Shown piece by piece: positions 13,361 through 26,000 of a stretch of DNA of 64,000 nucleotides. The DNA lies in contig NC_034422.1 in the NCBI RefSeq assembly GCF_002078875.1, forward strand, positions 455,988 to 519,987, read 5' to 3'. The position numbers and the translations under genes are program-made. How positions within the stretch are numbered: position 1 is the stretch's first letter; every line of letters begins with the position of its first letter. The notes beneath the pieces were generated by a model. That model was not told the origin of the DNA, did not search any database, and worked only from the letters and a program-made list of their open reading frames with translations. Source of the DNA: Numida meleagris (taxonomy: Eukaryota; Chordata; Aves; Galliformes; Numididae).

Positions 13361-14072
13361 ACAGAATTGCAGGTGTTGGAAGGGACCCCAAGAGATCACC
13401 GACTCCAACCCAGCTGCTAAAGCAGGTTCCCCACAATAGGTCACAAAGGTAGGCATCCAGCCAGGTCTTGAAAATCTCCATAGAAGGAGACTCCACGATC
13501 TCTCTGGGCAACCCGCTCCAGTGCTCCATCACCCTTCCTGTAGAGAAGTTTTCTGCATGTTAGTACAGAACTTCCTATGTCCCAGTTTTAGGCCATTGCT
13601 CCTTGTCCTATCGCTATGCATCACCAAGAAGAGCCTGCCCCCATCCATTTTCCTCCCACCTCCCTTCAGATATTTATAAACATGAATCAGATCCTCCCCC
13701 AGTCTTCTTTTCCCTAGGCTGAACAGACCCAGGTTACTCAGCCTTTTGTCACATGAGAGATGCTTCAGGCCCTTAACCATCTCTGTGGCCCTCTGCCGGA
13801 CTCCTTCTAGGAGATCCCTGTCTTTTTTGAACTGAGGAGCCCAGCACTGGACACAGTATTATTCTAAATGCGACCTCACCAGGGCGGAGTAGAGGAGGAG
13901 GAGGATCACCTCCCTTGACCTGCTGGCCATGCTCTTTCATGCATCCCAGGATACCACTGGACACACTGCTGGCTCATGGCCAGCCTGTTGTCCACCAGGA
14001 CCCCCGGGTCCTTCTCCACAGAGCTCTTCTCCAGCAGGCCATCCCCTAATCTGCACTGATGTGTGCAGGTTA
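13361..14072 (-). mobile_element. CR1 LINE 3' fragment, reverse orientation
   Basis: About 0.7 kb of CR1 on the - strand. The + strand opens with CAGAATTGCAGGTGTTGGAA, the complement of the CR1 3' end. Translating the - strand gives CR1 ORF2 pieces with frameshifts: LSNLGLFSLGKRRLGEDLI, then a YKYLKGGGRK-like segment near 13,650-13,740, and further upstream the segment complementary to CTGGACACAGTATTATTCTA. The copy is 5' truncated and inactive. It lies opposite in orientation to the 10.6-kb copy. Confidence 0.93.
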
Positions 14073-17000
14073 AAGAATATTTCCTGTGGCTTCAGGCTTC
14101 AGGGCAGCTAGGTGAGAAGAAAGAAGAGTATTTCCTGATAGTAGATAAGCAACCAAAAAAAAAAAAGCCCCAAATTGGACCTAAACTGGGAAAATTAATT
14201 TCTAAGTTCCAGCTTGCCCACTCCAGTCTGTCTTTTAGTCTAGTGTCGTCTATTACCCAAGTAAGGTCAGGACAGCCATTGCCTCAGCCCAGGCACCCTT
14301 TTTCGCTCTGTTTTTACAGTGCCTGAGTTTTTTTTTTCTTCTCTTTAAGACCATGCCATCATGTTGGCTAACATTCACCTTGGCTGCACGGAGCAGGGAA
14401 CTTCCCTTCCTTACTACCTCCGTGGAGTGCGTGACGCCCACGCGTGACAGAGCCCGCTCTTCCCAAAAGTCTCTCACTGTGGACTCTGTCTGCCACCACA
14501 AGGATCCTCGGCATTTTGCGGAGCCCGTGATTTCAGCAGCAGGCCTCCTCTTTAGTTGTCCTTTATTGTCGCTTTGAGCTAGGCTCAAGAAAAGAGTTCT
14601 CTCCTTTACGAAGAAAAAGCAATAAAACAGAGGGGGCTGCAGGGCGCAGAGCTGGGAGCACGGTGCGAGAGGAGCCCCACACGCGCGGGCGCTGTGTTCG
14701 CTCCCACCGGGGATCTGGCAATCTTGCATGCATGAATTGCCTTGCAACGGCCGCTCAGCTGTCATTCTGTCAGGCCCATTTACAAATCGCATAACAGGTT
14801 TAATTTTGAAATCTCTCTTCCCTTCCCCCCTCCCCCTTTATTTTTGCTGAAATGGATTTACAATGAAAGTATTTGAAAAGGAATAATTATCTATACGAGC
14901 AACAGCAGCACAATGCCTGCAGAAGGGGGGTGGGGCAGCGGGAGAAACGAGTCCTTAAGCCTGAGATCCACGTTTGTACATGCCTACGTATTTACAGAGC
15001 TAGGTGTTTGTAAATACCTATAAAATATCTGGTGGATGCATGTATGACCTGATTTTCAATTGTAAGACACACGAAACCTGATCTCAGCTTTTGTTTTGTG
15101 AGAAATGCCACGTTTTCAAACAAGTCTCCCACCTTATGACTGTGCGCTTTACATCTGAAGTCATATTAACCATGAGATTGGTCACCAAATCCTCAGAAAG
15201 GCTTTCTGGAGCCTTTATGCTTTATATTTCAAAAAAGGAGAGCAGTCCGCTCCCTGCTTTATGCAGCAGTGGACATGAAGCTCAGGCTTTTTCTATAGTC
15301 TCTGTCCATTTCTCTTGGTGAATTGAATCCAGTCAAAGGTCAAACTGGCCAGAGGCACTTTTATTGTCATGGTAACCATGACTTAATCAAACAATCCTGA
15401 GATTCCAGGTTTGTGGGAACAGGCAAAGATCTGAAGAGACTGGAATTAATCAATCAAAGGGGGCAGGGAAGAAAATCCTAAGATATATGACTTATCCTGC
15501 CAAATCTATTACTCTGCCCTTAAACACACAAGAATTATGCCTTGGACAAAGCTTCTTTTCAGACCAAATACCTCTGAATTTTATTTTCTTGTCCTTTACA
15601 CCAAATTTCCTAACATACCTCTGTCCTACAGCAGTCGAGCCTCAGCCCAGATTCAGACAACAAGAAAGAGGAAAACAACAATTTAGGTGATGAAGGTTAT
15701 TTTGTAAAAAGCTACTTAAAGGAAGGAAAAAAAGGAAAAACAAGAGAAAATGCTATCAATGGAATACCTACATTTGATTTGGAAAACCATTTAAGCTCAT
15801 TAGTAGCTATCTAGTGCAGATCCACAGGCAGTAAGAGTATTTTTAAGGTGGCCTTGATTTGGGGACTTCATTCCATTTGTCCCTCGTGCTGCATCTTTGT
15901 GGGAAGGTGAGGCTGGGGACTTGCTGTTGTCCTAAGACATTCAGCAGTGCTGAGTTCATCAGAACTCTGCTCTTTCCTGAGAGCACAGCTGTTTGAAGGC
16001 TGTTCTGATGCATCTGGTGAGCACCAGGGGTTGGTTAATCTAGAACTCGGCTGGGGATAGTCTTTTATTCTGTGCATCTTTGTTATTTTTGGAATCAATC
16101 TGCTTATGTCTTACCTCTCGCAGGAAGAAATGGACCCACAGCTTCTGTTCTCCCCCTCTGTTAATGTCTTGTGATTTCCTGGGACCTAACTGCAAGCTGC
16201 TTCCATGTGCCACTGAACCCAGAAAACAATTACCGACTTGGCTTCTAATAAGTGTGATCCACTGCTTTGTCTTCTCTCTGACCATAGAGATGATAAATAA
16301 AACAGTAAAGTTATGTTGGTATGGCAGGAGTAGGAGGGTTTGCTGAAGAGTTGGTGGCAGTAGCTTTGCCTTGTAAGCCCTGGTTAGGTGGAGGTGTACC
16401 TGTTGTTTTCTGGTTTCAGAGAAGAATTAGCCAGAAACCTGAGACGTGTTTGCTCTTGGAGGCCTTGCAGAAATTGGTGTCTGGAGGGTGGGATTAGTTG
16501 CCCAGTATGTCTGTGCAGCTACTTGCTCTGTGGTACAGAGTCATGTAAATGTTGAAAAGCTGTTGTCTGCTAGGCCATGCTTGGAGCTTGGTTTTGTATC
16601 TGCATAGAGATGCTCACTTTTCCACCCCGTTCTCAAATGCAAGGCAGGCCAAGAGGCAACTGCCTGTTGTCTGATGGCTACTTGGTCCCTGGGCTAAAAA
16701 ATGCAAGAGAAAGACGAACTGCACAGGGCCTGCTCTAGGGGAAGGAAGGGGCTGTGGCAGAGAGCTTGTCATTATGAGAATTGAAGAGTATTTTGATAGG
16801 TTTTGATAGGTAAATCTTCTTCATTTCTTGTCCAGTGTGTCAAGACATCTTTAAAGACCAGGGCAAAGAGCAGCACTGATAGAGATGAATCGCCTCCTGC
16901 TGAAGTGCTGGGCACCCTTTCTATCAAAAGTGCTGGGAGCAGCGGGCACTCAGCACTGCTGCGAAAGAAGCCTTAAATCCTCTTTGCTCCTAATCTGTTG

Positions 17001-20000
17001 ATCCTCTCAGGACAAGGCTGAGGAAATTGGTGAGATGAGGGACCATAGGCAGGTTATGCACAGAGCCAGCACTGCACGTGACCTGTGCTGAAGTGAAATG
17101 CAAGACTGGGAGGTAAAAAGCGCTGTAAAACTCCACCCACTTTGCAAAAGCACACTCCAAGTTAGCTTTAACACTAAGTACCATGGTTCCTGAATGCTAC
17201 CTTTAAAGGTTAGTGTTTAAACTATAGGAACAGCCAGGGGCAAAAAGAGGCCCATTTCAACTTGATATGTAGAGGTCCTGCAGAAAGTCAGACTGGGGGG
17301 TCTCAGAGCTCTTTGTGCTTTCCTTCCCTCCTGAACCTGAAATGGCTTTGAGGCCCACACGGAGCTGTGTGCTGGTATCCTTTCTTTTTCTCCCTGTGTT
17401 GCAGTAAATTAGCCATTTCCAAAGGGCCCAAGCAGGGGAGCATTCTCCATCCCTGACTTGCATGCCACACAGGGCTGCTCTGCTGGGAGGAACTGAAAGT
17501 GGAAAGACTTTGGTGCGCAGAGATAAGAGATATGCCTCTGCCAGGAGTTCACAACTTTCTTTGCTGCCTGCTCATCCCTGCGCATTTACTCCAAGGCAGA
17601 GGGACCCATGGGACAGTCAGGGTGCCTGGGATAGCTGTTTGCTTCAGATTTGAGTATCTTTAGCTGGGACCTTGCTTTGTATGTATCGGTGAGCAGGACA
17701 CCTGCCTTCCCTGTCCAACAGCACACTATGAAGAGCAGTAGAATTTTCCTGTTTCCCTGTTTTATCTTGTCCCTGTTCTTTGGAGCAGGCAGAGGACTGA
17801 CGCTTACTGCTTGGAGCACTTTCTAGCAGAGTCAGCCCTGCTCCCGGTCAACGTATTAGGTGTTACTGCAATACAAATAGCAGGACTGTCCTGGTGTGCA
17901 ACGAATGTTTAGCTTGCAGAGATATGAGAACGCTCTGCGGACTTTACCCCACACAGCAATCAAAGAGTTTATTCCAGACTAAGCCTTTCTGCAAGCTGCT
18001 GCTTTCTACTCTATTATCTGCTCTGATAGCAACAATATTGATTGCAGGAACCTTCCTTGCAAAGAACCAATTGCAGCTACAGTGTGGCTCCCATTGCACT
18101 CCTTGCTGGCAGTGCTATCACTCCGTGCAAGAAAACACTTCCAGGTTTACTCCGGTGGTTACAGTTAATGGAGATCTCCATCCATTTATCCTGCATCAAC
18201 ATAAACAGTCCTATCTGTAGGCAGTGCCCACTGTCAGCTTCCACCCTTTAAAACAATGCTGGAACTTCCCAGTGCTCAGAGGTATGAACCAAGATCTCCA
18301 ACACTTTCTAGGTAAGAACAGGGCTGAAGGTGACTCTTGAGGAGCAGAAGTGCAAAATCTTCTTCCTGGAATCCTCTGCCACAGAGAGAGCTTCTTCCAT
18401 TGTGCTTTTCTCTTTTAAAGAGATCTCTTTGAAAACCTTTAGAAATACCTGGGGGGATATGCAAGTGATCATTTATGGGGTCAGGAAAGCCCAACCACTT
18501 GATAAAGGTCATTATTTTTATCTTCAGTGAAAGAATGTTAATACTGGAAAGCTGCTGCGTGCTGTTGCAGGGTTGTCCTTACAAAGAGATGTCGTCTTAG
18601 AACAGCTGCTTTTGGGGAGTGAAGAATAGCTGAATCTGGCCAGAGACACTTTCCAAGGGTCTTTGCAAATCTTGGTTTTTCACAAGAACGGGTAACGCTC
18701 CGAGAACCACTTCCGTTGCCATGATAGACCTCAATCCTTCTGTTATAGCTGCAGGACCAGTCCTCTTCTGGGTACTTGAGCATCCCTGACTGTGAGAAGT
18801 CTGAATAACACTGATTGTTGAGTGCTTCATAAAGTATTTTCTGGAATTAATTTTCAGGGGGGAAAGTTACTTGCACCAAGCAAAATCTGTAAACTCTCTA
18901 TTACTCACTGGAAAAAAACTTGGAAAAGTACTTGGAAGTGTCCACTTGGAATCCTACTGGATGAGTTTCACTGAGTTCTCTAACAGATACTCAGGACCCT
19001 CCATCCTGCCCCTGTGCAGCCGGGCACTGCGGCTCTGCTGGAGAAAGCTGATTTCCACAAGTGTCTGTTTCCGTCTTCTTCAGTCGCATAAGTCAGCGTC
19101 TCTTGATGTGGATCTTCTTCTAATTCTTTTGCCAAACTTAGTCTGATCTGTAGAATAGTTCCAAATCATCTCAAGTTCTCATACAACATATTGAAACCTC
19201 TCCAAACAGTTTCTACAAAGATCTGCAATAGACTTCAGAGGTGCATCAAGGCATAGAAGCAACGTGTGCAGATGACTGGAAAAATACCGCGTAGGGGCAT
19301 TTGCTTCCAAATGATAGATGCTCAAAATACTCTTTTATCCATCATGAACTCCATGAGTAAGGGCCAAGAGGATACGACTGAGGTGTTTTGCTGGCAGATG
19401 CAAGAGGAAAACTCAAAGTTAGTTCCTAAGGTTGTGTGCAAAGGTTGAAAGCGTTGGGTTCAGTTCAATCAGAGGGAAACGCCTAAAGCTAAGTCACTTC
19501 CTCCAAAAACCAATAGTTAAATCTACCTGAATTTGTTCAGAGAATAAAACTAATTCTACCTCTCAATAAAATTAACAAAAAAAAATTCACGGTTACAAAA
19601 GAAGAATTATACTGCTAAGTGAAGCTTGGAGTCTTATTCCACCTTCACTTTAAAACACATGAATACGAAGGAACTCAGTAGAAGTTAATGAGTTTACACC
19701 CCTTAGCGTCCAGTTGCAGAGAATGCGAGCGTTGACTCAGAGCCCCAGCACTGCGAGGCAGGCGGGCCTGAAGCCGCATCACGCTGCTTTTGAGGAAATC
19801 ACACTTTTCAGAGAAGTATCGGTCAGCTGCAAACATTTTTCTCTCTGGGATGTGTGTACTCCTCTAATGTCTAGAATAAAAATGTGGTGCCACGAATTGA
19901 GAACACAGTTTTCACATACGTGATTACTACAGCATTAAAGCAGCATGATAATACTAGCGGTACCCTTTAACATGAACTTTGTGCTATAACATATAACTTC

Positions 20001-23000
20001 CAGGCTTCAAAAACTAATGATGAGTAAAACTGAAAAAAAAGAAGAAGAAGAAAAGAAGTCTTCCAACAAGCTGGTCTTCAGCACCTTTTAATGGGTAACA
20101 GATCTGCCATCATTACATATCACTGAGAACGTGCTATGACAAGACGTACAGGCTAACACAGTGCACTGTCTGCAAGGGCCTGGTGACGGGTATAGACCAG
20201 TGAATTACTCTTAAACTTGATCTAGGGTGAATTGATTCCAGTTATACAAGGTTTCAAAAAGTTTTGTCTGATGGACTTAAACCCAGAGTCTCCCAGCACT
20301 GATATCCAATGCAAAAAGACAGCTCCAGATACTTTGTTACAGAAGTTGCAAAATGGTCTCTTTGCTTCTACAAAATTTGGAAAGAAGAGCATGGAAAGTT
20401 GTGAGCCTTCAGCGCTCACAGTTAAGGACAAGTTTTTGGGAAAGCTCAGGAGCCAGGCAGGCCTTGAGATGAGTCAGGCTCTCCTCGTGCTGAGCTCCAT
20501 TCCCAGAGTGATTGTGCACCTGGAGCGTGTCTCACTTTCATTTCCAGTCTCCAGGTGTGGTCCTGCATGGATGCTTCTCAGACCTTTCCAGCTGCCGGCT
20601 GCTGGGTGTCTGCCTGGTTCCTGGGTCTGGCTAGCAGGGAACGCTTCGAGGGTGTACAAGTATCACATGTATGTGATGTATGGGGGAAAGAAAGTAACGT
20701 GTAAATCTAAGATGAGTACAGGTAAAAATGCTTGTATAAAATTTGGTCAGCAGAATGATATTAACGGATGTGAAGAATGCATGCTTCTCTGCAGCAAGCA
20801 GAACTAACCAGCTACTGTCAAGGTTCTCTCCTCTGCTCTGCTTCTCCCTAGCTGTAAATGTCAGACCTGGAAACATATCTCACTTCCTTGTCATTGTTCC
20901 TCCTTATCACTCAAGAAAGTACAGTGCACATTTCTAAATGGACTCTTAAAATTTTTCCAGGCAGGCCAGTGGACAGTTGGAACTGGAGTGACCCCAAAGC
21001 ACTGAGTCATTCGCTCACTACTTTTTCCTTCCTCTCTCCTCCAATCATTGATTTGCTTTCTGCCTTCCTTCTGATTAGCTCTATAATGTACTCGGATTGT
21101 AAAGTGAACTCAGTTTTCTCTCTAATTTTATCTGTAGTGCCTCATTAGCCTCGGTACCATCATAACCCCTCTTTGAATCATCATTTGTCTATGAATGTTT
21201 GACATCAGCTGATTGTTCCTTTTTTTTTTTTCCTTTCCTGTTTCTTCTGGAAGGCAACAGACTATTTCTGTTGATACTCGAATACTGCAGTTTCTCCCGC
21301 TATCTCTAATAGCATAATGGCGTTGTGGAGAACTCTCCTGAAGTGCATTTTTGTGTGATGCATCGCAAGCAAGGTGGAACTTAGAGAAAACATCGTTACA
21401 AGTTACTCTCTTAAAACTCATTCAAGAGTGAGCAAGATGTTTGGAGTGAGCAAATGTATTTGTTTTTTGTTTTTTTGTTTTGTTTTGTTTTTTTTTTTAA
21501 TGACTAAGTATTGACTGGAATATTCACAGAACAGTTTTAACCAGAGCAAACTTGACATGGCAGAAAGCGCCACAGCGTTTGTGTGCAGCTGACCATGAAG
21601 TGGGCTCTAACGGGCAGAAAAACAGATGCTTCCAAGGGCCAGCATGGCACAAAATGGGTCCTGTTTTCACCATTCTCATAGGGTGTGAGGAGAATAGTTT
21701 CCTTAGGGCATACGGCCATTTCTCCAGAATAAATGCTAAACTGGGATTCCGTGTCTCCTGCTTCTACACGTCAAACAGCCAAAGTTAAGTTCTGACGAGC
21801 TTTCCCTACTCTGTGTGATGTAGCACGAGATTCTTACATACATATTACTTTATTTTTGGTTTCTTGGGACTTTTTTTTTTTATTTATTTGATTTTGTCTT
21901 CTTCCAGAGACCTTTGTAGAGAGAATTGCCATCTAATCAATGTAAATCAGTTAGGAACACTATCATTTTTAAACACAGGACAACGAATTCTGGCAGGTTG
22001 TCAGTACTTGGTATACTATGGAAACTGGCACTGCTTTGCAAACGTTTTCAGATGTAGAATAGATGGCATCAGCCCCCTGAGCTCAGCCACCTGCCTGGCA
22101 GAGAGCAGGAACAGCCTTGCAGTTTGCAGTGCTGCTCCTCAAGAGCTGAGGCCCTGCAGGAAGTGCAGATACCGCGGCGTGGCCATCAGCAGGCAGGGCT
22201 AAGGAATAAGGACAGGGAGTGACTTCGGTCTCCCTGACCCTGATGAAAATGCCGGGGAGTTTTATAGGGGCTGGCAGAAGGAAACTCTCCTTCCCTGCTC
22301 CCGTTGTATCTGCCAGGGAATCCAGCTGCTCCGTGGGAGGGCCTTAGGTCGAGAAATATTACTTTGTTAATGTCTTGAAATAGTCAAAGCACACTTGCTT
22401 CTGCAGCTTCCTACTTGAACAAGGCTGCAGTGTTGATCAGCATTGAGCTCAGCCTCTCTCCACATCTTGTTCAGTTTCTACTGGAGCCCTTTATTCATCT
22501 GTGGGTATGCAGCACATACAGCTCTTGAGAAAACATTGAATTTCTCTTGGAGTATTTCCCCTTCCTCCACTGGCTTTGCACTGACTTTCACGATCTTGTT
22601 TCACTAAATACGATCTGCATTTTTCTAATATTTTTCTTTTCTCAGCTTCCCATTCCATGTGGTCTCACTTGAGTCTTGGTTTAGCTATGATAAGTTCTTT
22701 TGTTTTCCTATTCATCTTATCTTCACAGCCATGTTTATTTTGCTAAAGACAGGCAAAAATTTCTTATTGCTACAGAGCTGATGTAGAAAGCTAGGAAATT
22801 CTTCTCAGGAGTCCCAAGTCAGTTGGCTTACACACAAGTGAAGTTGTGCACACGCAGAGCGCACACTTTGCTGGACTGGGACTTTTTCTTGATGTGATTC
22901 TGTAACGTGTTTGATCAGCAGCAATGGGATGCTGAGCTATCAGGCTTTTTTATTCTGTGACCTCCTGAAAAGCAGTGTGAGTATGAACTGTCCTGAAAGA

Positions 23001-26000
23001 CTGCCATTCTTTTATCTACAAGGCCAGGGAATGTTGTGTTCTCTTGGTATCTCTGCTGGGTTTCAGTTTTGCAGAATTTTGCCCTGGCTAGTAAATATAT
23101 CACCAGTATTTAGGGTTCAGGGGGTTACCTGAGCGGAGAAGTGCTTGGTGAGGACACCCTGCCCGGGTGCTGTCTTGCACGATTACACCTTGGCTTGTGG
23201 AGACATGAGAAGGCTCACTCTCCATGCACTTATTCCTGGTGTATTTTAGCTTTTGGAGTGGCTGAGAATGTTTCCCTCTCCTGAGCATTCACACTGTTAT
23301 GATGGAGAAGCTAAAGGGGCCAATTACCCACCCCTGTGATGTTGTTTGTAAAGCAATTAGAACTGACAGTGTGATTAAAACCAAGAAGTTATTACTTTTT
23401 ATCTTGGAGCAGGAAGAGTGACTGTTTACAGATGTATATGCACCAAATCTACAGTGGGAATACTTTCCTCACCCACTGTGTAATCTCCTCTATTTCATTG
23501 CTGGCTGAATGTATGTAGCTGTGTAGGTTTTTTTTTTTGGTTTTTTTTTTGCGCATGAATTAACGCTTGTAGCTAATAGCTGTAAACTCACAAATGGACT
23601 ATTACTTTTTACAGCCTTTTAGCAGACTCAGCCTAATGGAGCAAAACTGTTAACAAATTAAGATGCATTTGACAGGGCTTCAAGCAGGAATCATAACCCA
23701 GGAGTCACTGTTTGGAACTTGGAGGGAAAGATCTCGGCAGAACCTGCATGCACCTCGGCCGGCGGCAACAGCGAAACAGATAAGGCAACAGTTTCTTGGT
23801 CTTCTCTGAGATTTTCAGAGCAAGGAACTGAGTTACTTTAATTTTAGCAACAAGCTTGTCACATCTGGAGTGCTGCCAGATACAAAATAATAGTAAGGAT
23901 AGCTAACGAAAATATAAGGGGCCTTTAGGTGGACAAATAGAACTTGCGGCAGTGTAAATATCTCGGGCATTGTAAGATGCTGAAGCCACAGGAACATCTG
24001 ATCTGCGGGCAGTCTTTAAGCCATGGACAAAACATATCAGCACAGGCATGGGGCTTGTGGCGTTGGCCGCCTGAGCAAGAAACAAGCTGGCAGTAAGGAT
24101 GGCTGTAAGGACTGCCAGATGTGTTCAGAATGAGGTGCCTGCTCTAGCAGGCGCCCTGCGGCAGCCCGACGCTGCATGGGCCTTCTGGGGGAAGCACGTG
24201 CCTTTGGCTGCTGTTTTTTCAGTGCTGAAGTGGAGGTGGCTTGGCCAGGTCTGGATGTGTGCCGGAGCTAACGTAGAGCAGCTGCGTGCCTCAGAGCTTT
24301 CTGGCTTTCCAACTCCAGCTTTCAACCCTATGATTCTGCTTCTTCTTGGGGATTTTTGTAGTGTTTAATCTCTTTTACCTCCATCTTAAAGCAAATCTTC
24401 TGATCTCCTCTAGCCTTTTGCTTGTTTTGGAGCTGGCTGATGGGGTGCTTGCATGTGACATTGCTTTATTCTTCACTTAACTTCTGTACAACTCAGCACT
24501 GTATCTGGTAGTAAGACAGAGATGTGACATAAGCCTTGAAACCTCGTCATGAGCCGTAGACCACGGGGGAGAGGGGAAAGGGGGGGGGAGGTTCTCCTGC
24601 ATGTTCTTATTATGGGAGCTTGTTGACTGTAAGTAGCAGCACATCAGGCACCCGCATATGCTCTTGGTAGGGAGGTCAGCCTATGGCACCAGCTCCCCAG
24701 TTGCTGTGCTAATCACTAACTCACAAAGCCCAGGCAATAACATTCAGACTTACCTTTATTCATTTTTATCCTGTTTTAAAACTTCTCCTCCCTAGGCTTG
24801 CTAAAACCTCCTTCAGTGTCACGTGAAGACTTGTTCTTCTAATACCTTGTCATATTCCACTACGAACATTCAATGTTACAATTTCAGCATAATGATATTT
24901 TCCCCATAGCTGTAAAATGTGTCTAGATCAATAGCTTATTAAAAGAGTGTAATAAAAATTATGACCCTGCAATTCTGCTATTAGTATAACAATATAGAGC
25001 CAAGAAAACTCCCTGATCCTTCTTACGCATCTGCTGTAGCATGATACAAGAGCAGAACATCTTAAGTCAGTTTAATCCCTTCTTTTCATCCCCTAGCAAT
25101 ATGTGTTGGCCCATGAGAGTAACATGAACTAAAAGTTTAATTTATTAATATGCGATAGTGATAATGTCAAAAGAACAATATATAAAAACCCACACAGAAA
25201 AGGATTATGCAGTGCAGAGCGGAAAGCCTAGAGCTAATATTTAATAATCTAAAACAGAGCCAAAAATAACTTCTCATCCAAGGAGCAAAAGCGGGAGAAG
25301 TGTGCAAGGGATGGAGACGCAGAGCCCAGCGAGCAGCCTCGCGCCAGAGCCACTCCTGTCGGAACCTGTGGAGATCAGAGGCTGAGGGAGACGGCTGCTG
25401 GGGCAGTGACCAAAGGCCCCAGCTGTCAGATTGTCAGCCTTAGGCTCTCACGGCTCCAACTGAACTGCACGCAGGAATCCAAGCAGCAGGCACAAGTGGC
25501 ACACGTGGAGAGCAAGCCATGTCCAGCGCGCAGTGAGCGGGGAGCCTTGTGGCTCAGCATTTCAGTAAGCGAAGCGTGAAGCCAACTGTTCACTTCAGCT
25601 AAATTGTTCACTTAAGCTTGGATGATTAAACTTTCACCAGCAGCCAATATAACCTGCAGCCTTAGGAGGCATACAGACACATTAGCGTTTCATGAGCTTC
25701 GCCTTAAATGAGCAATTTGCCTTATAGTCTTAAACCAGTAACATTCTTGGGAGTGGAAAATGTTTCAGCCTCCAAGGGGCTGGCAGGTTTCAAACACTTT
25801 CTACTTTGCTTTCTTGCCACTTCCCTAAAAGGAAGAACAGGGGAGGAGGGAACAGACGTGGAGGAATAAATCCCACTACTTTCCCAGCATTACTAAGCGT
25901 GCAATGTGCAGCCCCTATCAGAAGGGCAGAACTTGCTCAAGGAAATCTGGATTTGCAAGGGGAAGGTCTGCAGAGGGCTCTGCATGCGGGGTGTGGGACA

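Noticed and set aside
14253..14792. 179-codon - strand frame
   Set aside because: No recognisable domain, and other frames overlap it. It is consistent with chance in a long non-coding interval.
20232..20807. 191-codon + strand frame, the longest in the left half
   Set aside because: No family recognised, no supporting splice or polyadenylation structure, and a low-complexity Met/Lys-rich end. Kept out of the gene list.
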